A stretch of 64,000 bases of DNA, taken from Collinsella sp. GTDB lineage: Bacteria > Actinomycetota > Coriobacteriia > Coriobacteriales > Coriobacteriaceae. The notes beneath the pieces are model-generated. The model saw only the letters and a program-made list of their open reading frames with translations, was not told the DNA's origin and searched no databases. The stretch spans positions 233,383 through 297,382 of the forward strand of contig DXMK01000015.1 in NCBI GenBank assembly GCA_019414245.1, in the 5' to 3' direction. Shown piece by piece: positions 1 through 7,456 of this stretch. How positions within the stretch are numbered: position 1 is the first letter of the stretch; every line of letters begins with the position of its first letter. The translations under genes were made by a program, and so were the position numbers.

Positions 1-5
1 CATCG

Positions 6-305
6 CTATTCCTCATCGAGGAATGACATAAGCTCATCAGCGTTGTTGAATGACGGGCTATCGTCCGGCAAAATCCCCAACTCATGAGCCTCGGCGATCA
101 CCATGGCACGCCTCGTCGCCTCGTTGGGCACCTCCGCCCTTCCTACAATCTCAAAAGGAATCTTTCGCTGATTTACAAGCTGCCGAACGGCAAGATTGAG
201 ATAGGAATTGAGGCTGAGGCCGACCGAATCCAAGAACTCAGTCGCCTGTTCCTTGAGCCCCTCTTCGATGCGAACCGTCGTAGGCTTAACCGTTGCAGTA
301 GACAT
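6..305 (-). CDS. RelB/DinJ-family type II antitoxin
   Basis: A 99-residue protein whose N-terminal half (KPTTVRIEEGLKEQATEFLDSVGLSLNSYLNLAVRQLV) has the ribbon-helix-helix pattern of RelB/DinJ antitoxins: a short beta strand, then two helices around a Ser-x-Asn turn. The acidic C-terminus (ending FLDEE) is the usual toxin-binding tail. Such proteins bind their own promoter and neutralise a RelE/YafQ-type mRNA interferase. The toxin would be the next minus-strand gene and must lie left of base 1, so the pair cannot be confirmed here. A perfect inverted repeat 50 bases upstream is the likely autoregulatory operator. Confidence 0.85.
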   Translation of the reverse strand: MSTATVKPTTVRIEEGLKEQATEFLDSVGLSLNSYLNLAVRQLVNQRKIPFEIVGRAEVPNEATRRAMVIAEAHELGILPDDSPSFNNADELMSFLDEE

Positions 306-330
306 ACGCGACCTCCTCGCCTCGTCTTTT

Positions 331-385
331 GCATCAGTATACCCCGTTTTGATGGCATACTGATGTTAAATAGCATCAGTATGCC
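331..385. promoter_or_regulatory. Inverted-repeat operator upstream of the antitoxin
   Basis: GGCATACTGATG (354-365) and CATCAGTATGCC (374-385) are a perfect 12-bp inverted repeat with an 8-bp spacer. A third half-site, GCATCAGTAT, lies at 331-340, nearer the start codon. Three ordered half-sites in a RelB-type promoter fit cooperative binding of a ribbon-helix-helix antitoxin to its own operator. Binding by this antitoxin is inferred from position. Confidence 0.7.
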
Positions 386-417
386 GTTCACATTACTATA
401 ACAACAGTCACAGCGCC

Positions 418-1176
418 CTACATCAGCCCGCTCAGGGCGATGTCGACGGCTTCGTTGAGGTCGTCGGTGATGTGCACCAGCTCCGGATCGAGCGGGCTGA
501 TCATACCGGCGTCCATCACCGGGCCGTTAAGCCAGTCGAATAGGCCCTGCCAGTACTCGCTGCCTACCAGTACAAGCGGCATGCGCTTGACCTTATGCGT
601 CTGCACCAGCGTGAGCACCTCGAACATCTCGTCGAGCGTGCCAAACCCGCCGGGAAACACAATAGCGCCCGAACTGTATTTGACGAACATGGTCTTGCGC
701 ACAAAGAAGTAGCGGAAGTCCATACCGAGGTTCACGTATTTGTTGAGCCCCTGCTCGTGCGGCAGTTCAATGCCCAAACCAACTGACTTGCCGTTGACGC
801 TCGCCGCCCCCTTGTTGGCCGCTTCCATGATGCCGGGGCCGCCACCGGTGATAACCGCCACGCCGCGCTGGGCAATCTTACGGCCGACCATGCGCGCCGC
901 CTTGTAGGCCGGGTCCGTCTTGGGCGTGCGGGCACTACCGAAGATGGTCACCGCAGGCCCTAACTCGGCAAGTGCGCCAAAGCCATCGACAAACTCGGCC
1001 TGGATGCGCAGCACGCGCCACGGATCGGCATGCAGCCAGTCGGTCGACTCCTCGGGCGCCAGCAGGTTGGCGTAGGTGTTGTCCTTAGGAATCATGGGGC
1101 CGCGCATGACCACGGGACCACGGCGGTACGTCTCGTCGTAGGCAAGCTCGCCCTCGACATTCTCGTTCTTAATCAT
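418..1176 (-). CDS. LOG-family (TIGR00730) Rossmann-fold nucleotide phosphoribohydrolase
   Basis: A 252-residue protein of the LOG/YvdD family, which cleaves nucleoside 5'-monophosphates (cytokinin ribotides in the best studied members) to base and ribose 5-phosphate. Diagnostic motifs are GGGPGIMEAANKGA for nucleotide binding and PGGFGTLDEMFE, the PGGxGTxxE signature carrying the catalytic Glu. I place the start at the ATG of MIKNENVEG because AGGAG sits just upstream; longer frames run into a terminator-like hairpin. The physiological substrate in gut bacteria is unknown. It follows tgt on the same strand, separated by that hairpin. Confidence 0.85.
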   Translation of the reverse strand: MIKNENVEGELAYDETYRRGPVVMRGPMIPKDNTYANLLAPEESTDWLHADPWRVLRIQAEFVDGFGALAELGPAVTIFGSARTPKTDPAYKAARMVGRKIAQRGVAVITGGGPGIMEAANKGAASVNGKSVGLGIELPHEQGLNKYVNLGMDFRYFFVRKTMFVKYSSGAIVFPGGFGTLDEMFEVLTLVQTHKVKRMPLVLVGSEYWQGLFDWLNGPVMDAGMISPLDPELVHITDDLNEAVDIALSGLM

Positions 1177-1190
1177 GGGTGCTCCTATCG

Positions 1191-1240
1191 AGAAAAAGAA
1201 AAACGGGCGGGGTCGACGCCATGCGCCAAACACCCGCCCG
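1191..1240 (-). terminator. Intrinsic terminator between tgt and the LOG gene
   Basis: On the minus strand CGGGCGGG pairs with CCCGCCCG (arms 1233-1240 and 1204-1211) and is followed by a T-rich run (A-rich on + at 1191-1203). It ends only about 15 bases before the LOG-family start codon, so it lies in that gene's leader as well as behind tgt. Confidence 0.65.
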
Positions 1241-1389
1241 AACATCAACTATTCGGTATGGTACCCACGATGCATCAAGCACTTGCAAGGCATCGGTCAG
1301 CGGTCGCGCAGACGGTGTTAGCAAACGTGATGACCGGCCAGCGCTCGCCCCTTGCCGTTGCCCACGCTCCGCAAGCGCCCGCGCCGCTC

Positions 1390-2529
1390 TTAGTAGTCCA
1401 CCGCCGCAGGACTGTTCATCCAGTCGCTCACGAACGCACCGTAACGGCCCTCGATAATGGCCTGGCGGGCACGCTGCATAAGGTTGAGCAGGTAGTAGAT
1501 GTTGTGCATCGACAGCAGAATACCGCCGAGCATCTCCTTCTGCGTGACCATGTGACGGATGAGCGCGCGGCTGTAGCCGCCCGTGCACACCGGGCAGGTG
1601 CAGGTGGGGTCGATGGGGCCGTCGTCGTGCGCAAAGCGCGCGTTGCGGAAGTTAAGGCGACCTTCACTGGAGAACGCCGTACCCATGCGGCCGGTGCGCG
1701 TCGGCAGCACGCAGTCGAACATGTCGATGCCCACGCCAACGCCGCGCACGAGCGTGGTAGGGTTGCCGACGCCCATGAGGTAGCGCGGCTTGTGCTTAGG
1801 CATGTACTCGGAAACCAGCGGTGCCAGAGTCTCGAACATGGTCTCGTGGTCCTCGCCCACCGAGTAGCCGCCGATGCCGTAGCCGGGGAAGTCGCCGCAC
1901 TCCTCCAGGTGGCGCAGCGATCGAAGGCGCAGGTCCAGATGCATGCCGCCCTGGACGATGCCAAAGAGTGCCTGGTCATCGCGGGTGTGAGCCTTGTAGC
2001 AGCGCTCGGCCCACATGCTTGACAGCTCCACGGCGCGCTCGACGTAGGCGCGCGTGGCAGGATAGCCGGGGCACTGATCGAGCTGCATGCAGATGTCGGA
2101 GCCGAGCTTCATGGCGATTTCCATGTTGTCCTCGGGCGTCCAGAACACGTGGCGGCCGTCGTAGTCGTTGACGATAAAGCGCACGCCCTCGTCAGTGAGC
2201 TTGACGGCGTCGTTGTGGCTGAAGACCTGGAAACCGCCCGAATCGGTGAGGATGGGGCCGTGCCAGTTCATAAACTTGTGCAGTCCGCCCAGCTCGGCGA
2301 TGGTGTCCTCGCCGGGACGCATGGACAGGTGGTAGGTATTGGCAAGCACGATCTGGGCGCCGAGCTGCTTGACGGTCTCGGTAGGAATACCCTTGACGTT
2401 TGCCTTGGTGCCCACGGGCATAAAGATCGGCGTCTCGATGTCGCCGTGCGGGGTGTGCAGCACGCCAGCGCGCGCGTGCGTCGTCGGGTCCTCGGCGATC
2501 AGGTCGAATTTAAAAAGGCTCTGGTCCAT
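1390..2529 (-). CDS. tgt: Queuine/preQ1 tRNA-ribosyltransferase (Tgt)
   Basis: 379 residues, the normal length for bacterial Tgt, which swaps guanine-34 of GUN-anticodon tRNAs for preQ1. Visible signatures: LTDSGGFQVFS with the active-site Asp, GVGIDMFDCVLPTR with the nucleophilic Asp, and the zinc site CTCPVC followed by a downstream His. The start ATG has AAGGAG nine bases upstream. queA and queH follow about 4-6 kb away, so tRNA queuosine formation is well represented, but no preQ1 synthesis genes (queC/D/E/F) are in the window; the precursor may be made elsewhere or salvaged. Confidence 0.96.
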   Translation of the reverse strand: MDQSLFKFDLIAEDPTTHARAGVLHTPHGDIETPIFMPVGTKANVKGIPTETVKQLGAQIVLANTYHLSMRPGEDTIAELGGLHKFMNWHGPILTDSGGFQVFSHNDAVKLTDEGVRFIVNDYDGRHVFWTPEDNMEIAMKLGSDICMQLDQCPGYPATRAYVERAVELSSMWAERCYKAHTRDDQALFGIVQGGMHLDLRLRSLRHLEECGDFPGYGIGGYSVGEDHETMFETLAPLVSEYMPKHKPRYLMGVGNPTTLVRGVGVGIDMFDCVLPTRTGRMGTAFSSEGRLNFRNARFAHDDGPIDPTCTCPVCTGGYSRALIRHMVTQKEMLGGILLSMHNIYYLLNLMQRARQAIIEGRYGAFVSDWMNSPAAVDY

Positions 2530-2760
2530 AAACTGGAACTCCTTGGTTGCGGTTCATACGCAAACCATTATACGGGCAACCCGCAAGGAGCACCGACTCG
2601 ACAGAAACTGATGCATTAAACGACTAGTCGTCGGGGACAATCTTCAGCGCCATCTTGCAAAGAAGTGTCCCAATCTGCCGGCACTTAGGGACCGTCCCCA
2701 GGTGCCGGCAAGAGCGTCCCTTTCGACTAGTCATTTAAGAACGTCCCCAACGACTACATC
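2530..2760. repeat. Intergenic palindromic repeats with GACTAGTC and GTCCCC motifs
   Basis: No gene is visible between tgt and the next element. The region holds a perfect 9-bp hairpin TGCCGGCAC/GTGCCGGCA (2676-2684 and 2702-2710) and two copies of CGACTAGTC (2622-2630 and 2725-2733), the second continuing into CATTTAAGAACGTCCCCAA. The same CGACTAGTCATTTAAGAACG block recurs at 5960-5979. It looks like REP-type repeat sequence. Confidence 0.6.
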
Positions 2761-2813
2761 TGGGATTATTTCCAACGGCCAAGGCAACGCCGATGCTCTG
2801 ACAACGTCAGCGA

Positions 2814-2951
2814 GCGGTCGCCAGAGCGAACAAATTGGCATGAAAAGAGGACGGCATAGACCTTCTGGTCATGCCGTCCTCTTTGAATGACAAGTTGTCG
2901 CTCTGGTGACCGCGCAGCGTCGGCTGGTCCGCCGTTCGTTAGAACGGCGGA
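2814..2951. repeat. Structured repeat element, copy A
   Basis: Outer stem GCGGTCGCCAGAGCGA (2814-2829) pairs with TCGCTCTGGTGACCGC (2898-2913). Inside it a long hairpin, AAAGAGGACGGCAT-A-GACC/GGTC-ATGCCGTCCTCTTT (2844-2884), has one bulged base. Beyond it is a separate hairpin TCCGCCGTTC/GAACGGCGGA (2928-2951). It ends 17 bases from the stop codon of the minus-strand SDR gene. Copies B (6.04-6.17 kb) and C (44.64-44.78 kb) share the layout with different stem sequences. Strand of function is unknown. Confidence 0.8.
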
Positions 2952-2968
2952 ACCTGAGACGTAACCCC

Positions 2969-3769
2969 CTACGGCCGCTGGCCCATGCCGCCCTCGAGGG
3001 TGACGGTCTCGCCGTTCATATACTTAAAGTCGGGGCCGCAAAGCTGAACGACCACGCGGCCGATCTCCTTCTCGACGTCGCCGTAGTGACCAGCCGGCGG
3101 CATGTGGACGTTGGCCTTAAACGCCTCGGGATAGGCATCCTGGAAGTTCTCGAGCGCAGCGGTCCAAGCAAGCGGGCAAACGATATTGACGTTGATGCCG
3201 TCCTTGCCCCACTCGTTGGCGGCAACGCGGGTCAGGCCGCGGATGCCCTCCTTGGCGGCAGCATAGCTGCACTGGCCATAGTTGCCAAACAGGCCGGCAC
3301 CCGAGGCAAAGTTGACCACGGAGCCCTTGGTCTCCTTCAGGTGCGGATAGGCCTTCTGCATGTACAGGTAAGTGGCATACAGGCCAGAGTAAATGGCAAG
3401 GTTAAACTGGTCCATAGTGTGATCGGCAATGGTCACGCCCGAGGCGCTGGCCTGAGCATTGTTGACGACGGCGTCGATGCGGCCGAACTCCTCAATGGCC
3501 TTGTCGATGACGTTCTGGACGACAGCCTCATTGTCCTGACCAGCCGAGACATCGGCCTGAACAGGCAGAACCTTGACACCGTACTCGGCCTCGAGAGACT
3601 CCTTGGCGGCCTCGAGCTTGGCGACGTTGCGGCCGGTGATGACGAGGTTCGCGCCCTCCTTGGCAAATGCGATATCGATGCCGTAGCCGATGGAGCCAGC
3701 GGAACCGTCCTTAAGCGTGGCCTTGCCGCCGCCGGTGACGATCACGGTCTTACCAGTGAAAAGTCCCAT
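2969..3769 (-). CDS. SDR-family oxidoreductase, probable 12-alpha-hydroxysteroid dehydrogenase
   Basis: 266 residues with classical SDR features: a GGGKA...GSIGYGIDIAF Rossmann loop, NNAQASASG, FASGAGLFGN with the catalytic Ser, and YAAAK with the Tyr/Lys pair. The sequence, including the C-terminal GETVTLEGGMGQRP, closely resembles what I recall of clostridial NAD(P)-dependent 12-alpha-hydroxysteroid dehydrogenases, which interconvert 12-hydroxy and 12-oxo bile acids. An extra stretch (about TLKDGSA) is inserted in the nucleotide-binding loop. The start at MGLFTGKT follows AAAGGA. Substrate is inferred from resemblance; another ketoreductase or enoyl reductase role is possible. Confidence 0.75.
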   Translation of the reverse strand: MGLFTGKTVIVTGGGKATLKDGSAGSIGYGIDIAFAKEGANLVITGRNVAKLEAAKESLEAEYGVKVLPVQADVSAGQDNEAVVQNVIDKAIEEFGRIDAVVNNAQASASGVTIADHTMDQFNLAIYSGLYATYLYMQKAYPHLKETKGSVVNFASGAGLFGNYGQCSYAAAKEGIRGLTRVAANEWGKDGINVNIVCPLAWTAALENFQDAYPEAFKANVHMPPAGHYGDVEKEIGRVVVQLCGPDFKYMNGETVTLEGGMGQRP

Positions 3770-4063
3770 ACAAAGTCCTTTCAAATCGCGACGGGCCCAC
3801 CCGCCGACTGCGCGCATCCAACTTCACGCGCCAAAAGCTGAAATGCAACTTTAGCGGGTTCAAGTGAAAAATAAAGACCGCAGCAGGCGAACGGCACAAC
3901 GTCATTCGGCGAAGGGAATGTCAAGCACGAACTGGATAAAGAGGCCGAATTTTTGTCAGCCAAACGAGCCATCGAACACGTTTTGAAACTTTGCTGCGGC
4001 GCGCGGGATGTCGGCGCGAGACTTTATCATAGGGTGACAAACAACGATGAGGAGCACATGCCT

Positions 4064-5827
4064 ATGACAGACGAGCTGGACCCCCAGACTCAACAGCATA
4101 TTGATGATCCCGCAGACGTCACCGCAGATACTGACGCTGTGACCTGCGATGGTATCGACATCGACGACCCCATCTTGGACGAAAGCGCTACGGCGGAAAC
4201 CCCCGAAACAGAAAACGCCGATGAGCAAAACGACGATGCGCCCGCTCAGGACGACGCCCCTGTACAGGACGACGCCCCGCAAGCAGCGGGCCCCATCGAG
4301 GTGTCTTCGGAAGAAGAGCTCGATGCCGTCATGGACTCCATGATGGATGCTGTCAAAGCGATGAAAGACGCCGTCGCCGATTCCGATATTGATGCCGAGG
4401 AAGAGGAGGCCGCCGAGGCGGCCTCGACCTTTGTGCCCGGCGAGACTCCGGTTGCCGACCAGGGCAGCACCATGCCCTCGTTTCTGCAGCTCGAGCACCC
4501 CACGATTGGCGCCGATGCGGTCGATCCGCACACAGCAGGCTTTTCTGTGGTCGAGGGCGGTACCGGCAATATCGCCGCGCCGCAGGCTGCCGATGCGGAC
4601 GCCGCCGACACCGCTCGCCCGACCGCCCCGCACTCCCCCGCCGCGAGCCGCGATCTGGGGACCGCTGTCTCGAACACAGCGAACGCCGTGGGCGCCTTTA
4701 TCGCCCAGGGTGCCTCGGCCATGCGCGAGATGAATGCCGCGAAAAAGGCACTTGCCGATGCCCGCGCCCACCTGGCCGAACTTGAGCAGCGCATTGCCGA
4801 TCAGGCCGAGGAACTCGAGACGCGCCAGGATATCGCAGGCCGCTACGACCAGATCGTCGCCGACCAGCGCCAGGCGATTGCCACGGCCCAAAAGACTGCA
4901 GCGGCCGCCGAGATTGACCGTGATGCCCACGCCGCCAAAGCGACAGAGCTCAAGGGTCAGTTCGAACAAATGAAGACAGAGGATGACGCGACTGAGCTCC
5001 GCCTGAAGGCCGCGCTCGATGCCGTGGAGGCCCGCGAGGCGAGCTCGCGCGAGACCGGCAACCGCCTCATTCGACGTCTTGAGGATTCCAAGCGCATCCG
5101 CGACAAGGTAAAGGCCGAGCGAGACGCCGGCATTGCCGCCGCACAACAAACCGTCGACGCCACGCGCGCCCAGCTCGAGACGCTGCGTCATGAGTATGCC
5201 GAGCTGCAACGCAATCCCTCGGCAAATCCCGCCAACTATACGGTGCGCACCAGCGAGCTCTCGATGCAGATCTCCGACACGGCAGATGCCCTGCGTAAAG
5301 CCGAAGAAGATGTCCCGCGCATCACCGCCGACCTTGAACACTCGCTTGCCGCAGCCGAGCAGGCCGTCGAGCAGGCGCAAGCCCCCATCGCCGACGCCAA
5401 GCGAGCCCATCAGGCCGTGACGGCGGAGGCCGATGCCGCGCGCGACGAGCTGCAGACCGCAAAAACCGCCGCTGCAACGCGCCAGCGCGAACTGCGCGAG
5501 AAGATCGCTGCCGAGGACAAGGCACGCCGCGACCAAGAGCAGAGCATAGCCAACGCCCAAGCAGATGCCGCGCATGCGCAGTCGATTATCGAACAGGCGA
5601 CCGAGGTGCACGACCACCCAGAGATCACTGAGTCGCTTGCAGGATCCTTGGCCCGAGACAAAGCCGAACACGCCGAGACCGAGCGAGAGGTTACCCAGCT
5701 CGAAGCCACCGAGGACGCGGTGCGCGAGCGTACCCGCGACTCACGCATCAAATTCACCGGCGCCATCGTCTGCATCGTCGCCGCAATCCTGGTGATCATC
5801 GCAATCTGGCTGTTCGCAAACAAGTAA
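4064..5827 (+). CDS. Acidic coiled-coil protein with C-terminal membrane anchor
   Basis: 587 residues that I cannot assign to a family. Residues 1-110 are very acidic and Asp/Glu/Ala rich; about 230-550 are long charged alpha-helical coiled coil with many Ala/Glu/Arg/Gln heptads; the last 25 residues contain a single hydrophobic segment (AIVCIVAAILVIIAIWLF) followed by ANK, i.e. a tail-anchored topology with the coiled coil in the cytoplasm. Two in-frame ATGs lie near GAGGAG; the second (4064) has the better 9-base spacing and is preferred to 4058. The gene stands alone and ends in a hairpin terminator. A structural or envelope-tethering role is guesswork. Confidence 0.75.
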   Translation: MTDELDPQTQQHIDDPADVTADTDAVTCDGIDIDDPILDESATAETPETENADEQNDDAPAQDDAPVQDDAPQAAGPIEVSSEEELDAVMDSMMDAVKAMKDAVADSDIDAEEEEAAEAASTFVPGETPVADQGSTMPSFLQLEHPTIGADAVDPHTAGFSVVEGGTGNIAAPQAADADAADTARPTAPHSPAASRDLGTAVSNTANAVGAFIAQGASAMREMNAAKKALADARAHLAELEQRIADQAEELETRQDIAGRYDQIVADQRQAIATAQKTAAAAEIDRDAHAAKATELKGQFEQMKTEDDATELRLKAALDAVEAREASSRETGNRLIRRLEDSKRIRDKVKAERDAGIAAAQQTVDATRAQLETLRHEYAELQRNPSANPANYTVRTSELSMQISDTADALRKAEEDVPRITADLEHSLAAAEQAVEQAQAPIADAKRAHQAVTAEADAARDELQTAKTAAATRQRELREKIAAEDKARRDQEQSIANAQADAAHAQSIIEQATEVHDHPEITESLAGSLARDKAEHAETEREVTQLEATEDAVRERTRDSRIKFTGAIVCIVAAILVIIAIWLFANK

Positions 5828-5852
5828 GCCAGCTGCCAAAAACGCCCAACGC

Positions 5853-5925
5853 AGTTGCGGTGAGATAGTTCCTGTTTAGCCCTAAAAAAGGCCAATTCAA
5901 GAACTATCTCACCGCAACTTTTTTA
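5853..5925 (+). terminator. Long-stem hairpin terminator with TTGCGGTGA ends
   Basis: AGTTGCGGTGAGATAGTTC (5853-5871) and GAACTATCTCACCGCAACT (5901-5919) form a perfect 19-bp stem with a 29-base loop, followed directly by a T-run. It can terminate the upstream coiled-coil gene. The outer TTGCGGTGA motif recurs at 54820 in another long hairpin whose inner stem differs. Confidence 0.75.
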
Positions 5926-5946
5926 GTGGTGCAAGGTAGTTATTGA

Positions 5947-5982
5947 GGACGTTCTTAAACGACTAGTCATTTAAGAACGTCC
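5947..5982. repeat. Palindromic repeat GGACGTTCTTAAA / TTTAAGAACGTCC
   Basis: A 13-bp perfect inverted repeat (5947-5959 and 5970-5982) around the loop CGACTAGTCA. The right half and flank (CGACTAGTCATTTAAGAACG, then TCCCCAA) match 2725-2750 almost exactly, so both copies of this block sit just upstream of a structured repeat element. Confidence 0.7.
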
Positions 5983-6036
5983 CCAATGACTACAGCAACA
6001 ACCACGGCAACGCCGATGTTTTGGCGCGGACAGCGA

Positions 6037-6174
6037 AAACGCCCCTAAGCGAGCAAGGTGACGTGAAAGAGGAGGGCATTGACCTTTTGGTCATGCCCGA
6101 CGATTGAACGTCAGATTGCCGCTTAGGGGCGTTTGCAGCGTCGAGCCGTTACGCGGTTCGTAGAACCGCGTAAC
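6037..6174. repeat. Structured repeat element, copy B
   Basis: Outer stem AAACGCCCCTAAGCG (6037-6051) pairs perfectly with CGCTTAGGGGCGTTT (6120-6134). An inner stem GCAA..TGACGT/ACGTCA..TTGC encloses the conserved hairpin GGGCAT-T-GACC/GGTC-ATGCCC (6074-6098). A separate 11-bp hairpin GTTACGCGGTT/AACCGCGTAAC (6148-6174) abuts the queA stop codon. In copy C the inner stem reads TGCCTT/AAGGCA, a set of paired changes. Confidence 0.8.
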
Positions 6175-7392
6175 TTACAAAATGAGCATGGCGTCACCAA
6201 AGCTGAAGAAGCGGTAGCGTTCTTCGATAGCAGCGGCGTAGGCATCCATGATCTGGTCGCGGGTGGCAAGTGCGCTTACGAGCATCATGAGCGTGGAGCG
6301 CGGCACGTGGAAGTTCGTGATCAGCGCGTCGACCACGTGATAGGTCGAGCCGGGCATAAGGTAGAGCTGCGTTGTCGCGTTCTCGCGCACCACGATGTCG
6401 CCGCGGCCGAGCGTGTCGGCCCCGTCCTCGCGGCCCTCAAAATAGCGCGCCGTCACAGCCGGATCGGACACCGGCGCGTCCGCGTCAAACGCGCTCTCGA
6501 GCGAGCGCACTGCGGTAGTGCCGACGGCGATCACACGATGGCCCTCGGCCTTCGCCTTATGCACAGCGTCGACAACCTCCTGCGACACGTGGTAGCGCTC
6601 GGTGTGCATCACGTGCTGTGTAGGGTCGTCCTCCTCCACCAGACGGAAGGTATCGATACCCACCTCGAGCTCGACGGCGGCAAACTTCGCGCCCTTGGCC
6701 TCGATAGCGGCCATGAGCTCGGGAGTAAAGTGCAGACCCGCCGTAGGAGCGGCAGCCGAGTGCTCCTCCTTCATGGCGTAGACGGTCTGGTACTTCTCGG
6801 GATCGCCCTCGTAATCGGTAATGTAGGGCGGCAGCGGCACGTGGCCGGCAGCGTGGATGGCCTCGTTGAGCGTGCGCGGGTCGCCGGCGGCATTGCAACC
6901 GGCCGGCTCAAAGCGCACCAGACGGCCACCGCGGCTATCGGTAACAAAGTCGACGACCTCGGCCGTCAGCACCACGGGCGCGCCCTCGGGCGCATGGGCG
7001 CCGCCCGCACGATACTCAATCTGAGCACCGGGCTTCAGGCGCTTACCCGGCTTGACCAGGCACTCCCAGACATGGCCCAGCGGATCCACATCCTCGCGGC
7101 GCTTGAGCAGCAGTGTCTCGACCACGCCACCCGAGCCCGCCTTGCGACCGATAAGACGGGCCGGCATCACGCGCGTCTTGTTGATGACGAGCACGTCGCC
7201 CGGCTCGATATAGTCGATGATGTCGCGGAAGATGCGGTGCTCAACGGTACCGCCGTGCTCCAGCGGCGTTCCCGCCTGAGAGCCCTTGCGATCCACCACC
7301 AGCAATCGGCAGGAATCGCGCGGCTCGGCAGGAGCCTGGGCAATCAGTTCCTCGGGAAGGTTGTAGTCAAAATCATCGGTACGCATAGACAC
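6175..7392 (-). CDS. queA: S-adenosylmethionine:tRNA ribosyltransferase-isomerase (QueA)
   Basis: 405 residues with the QueA pattern: MRTDDFDYNLPEELIAQ at the N-terminus, LVINKTRVMPARL, the central PTAGLHFT motif, and LITNFHVPRSTLMMLVSA near the end. QueA transfers the ribosyl moiety of SAM to preQ1 in tRNA to give epoxyqueuosine. I favour the GTG at 7392 because AGGAGT is seven bases upstream; the ATG two codons later is the alternative. queH lies upstream on the same strand, giving the last two steps of queuosine synthesis together. The stop codon touches copy B of the structured repeat. Confidence 0.95.
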   Translation of the reverse strand: MSMRTDDFDYNLPEELIAQAPAEPRDSCRLLVVDRKGSQAGTPLEHGGTVEHRIFRDIIDYIEPGDVLVINKTRVMPARLIGRKAGSGGVVETLLLKRREDVDPLGHVWECLVKPGKRLKPGAQIEYRAGGAHAPEGAPVVLTAEVVDFVTDSRGGRLVRFEPAGCNAAGDPRTLNEAIHAAGHVPLPPYITDYEGDPEKYQTVYAMKEEHSAAAPTAGLHFTPELMAAIEAKGAKFAAVELEVGIDTFRLVEEDDPTQHVMHTERYHVSQEVVDAVHKAKAEGHRVIAVGTTAVRSLESAFDADAPVSDPAVTARYFEGREDGADTLGRGDIVVRENATTQLYLMPGSTYHVVDALITNFHVPRSTLMMLVSALATRDQIMDAYAAAIEERYRFFSFGDAMLIL

Positions 7393-7456
7393 GTCGGATA
7401 CTCCTTATATAGCTAAAGTCCGCTCTACATCCTAGCAGGCTGACGTCCCAAATGAA

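Noticed and set aside
2814..2951. CRISPR array as an explanation of the repeated palindromes
   Set aside because: Copies lie kilobases apart, are about 138 bases long with internal stems, and there are no regular spacers or cas genes.
3956..5671. Long minus-strand open frame (571 codons) opposite the coiled-coil gene
   Set aside because: It is low-complexity Gly/Leu/Arg sequence produced by reading a biased coding strand backwards, with no ribosome binding site. The plus-strand frame has a proper start, a membrane anchor and a terminator.
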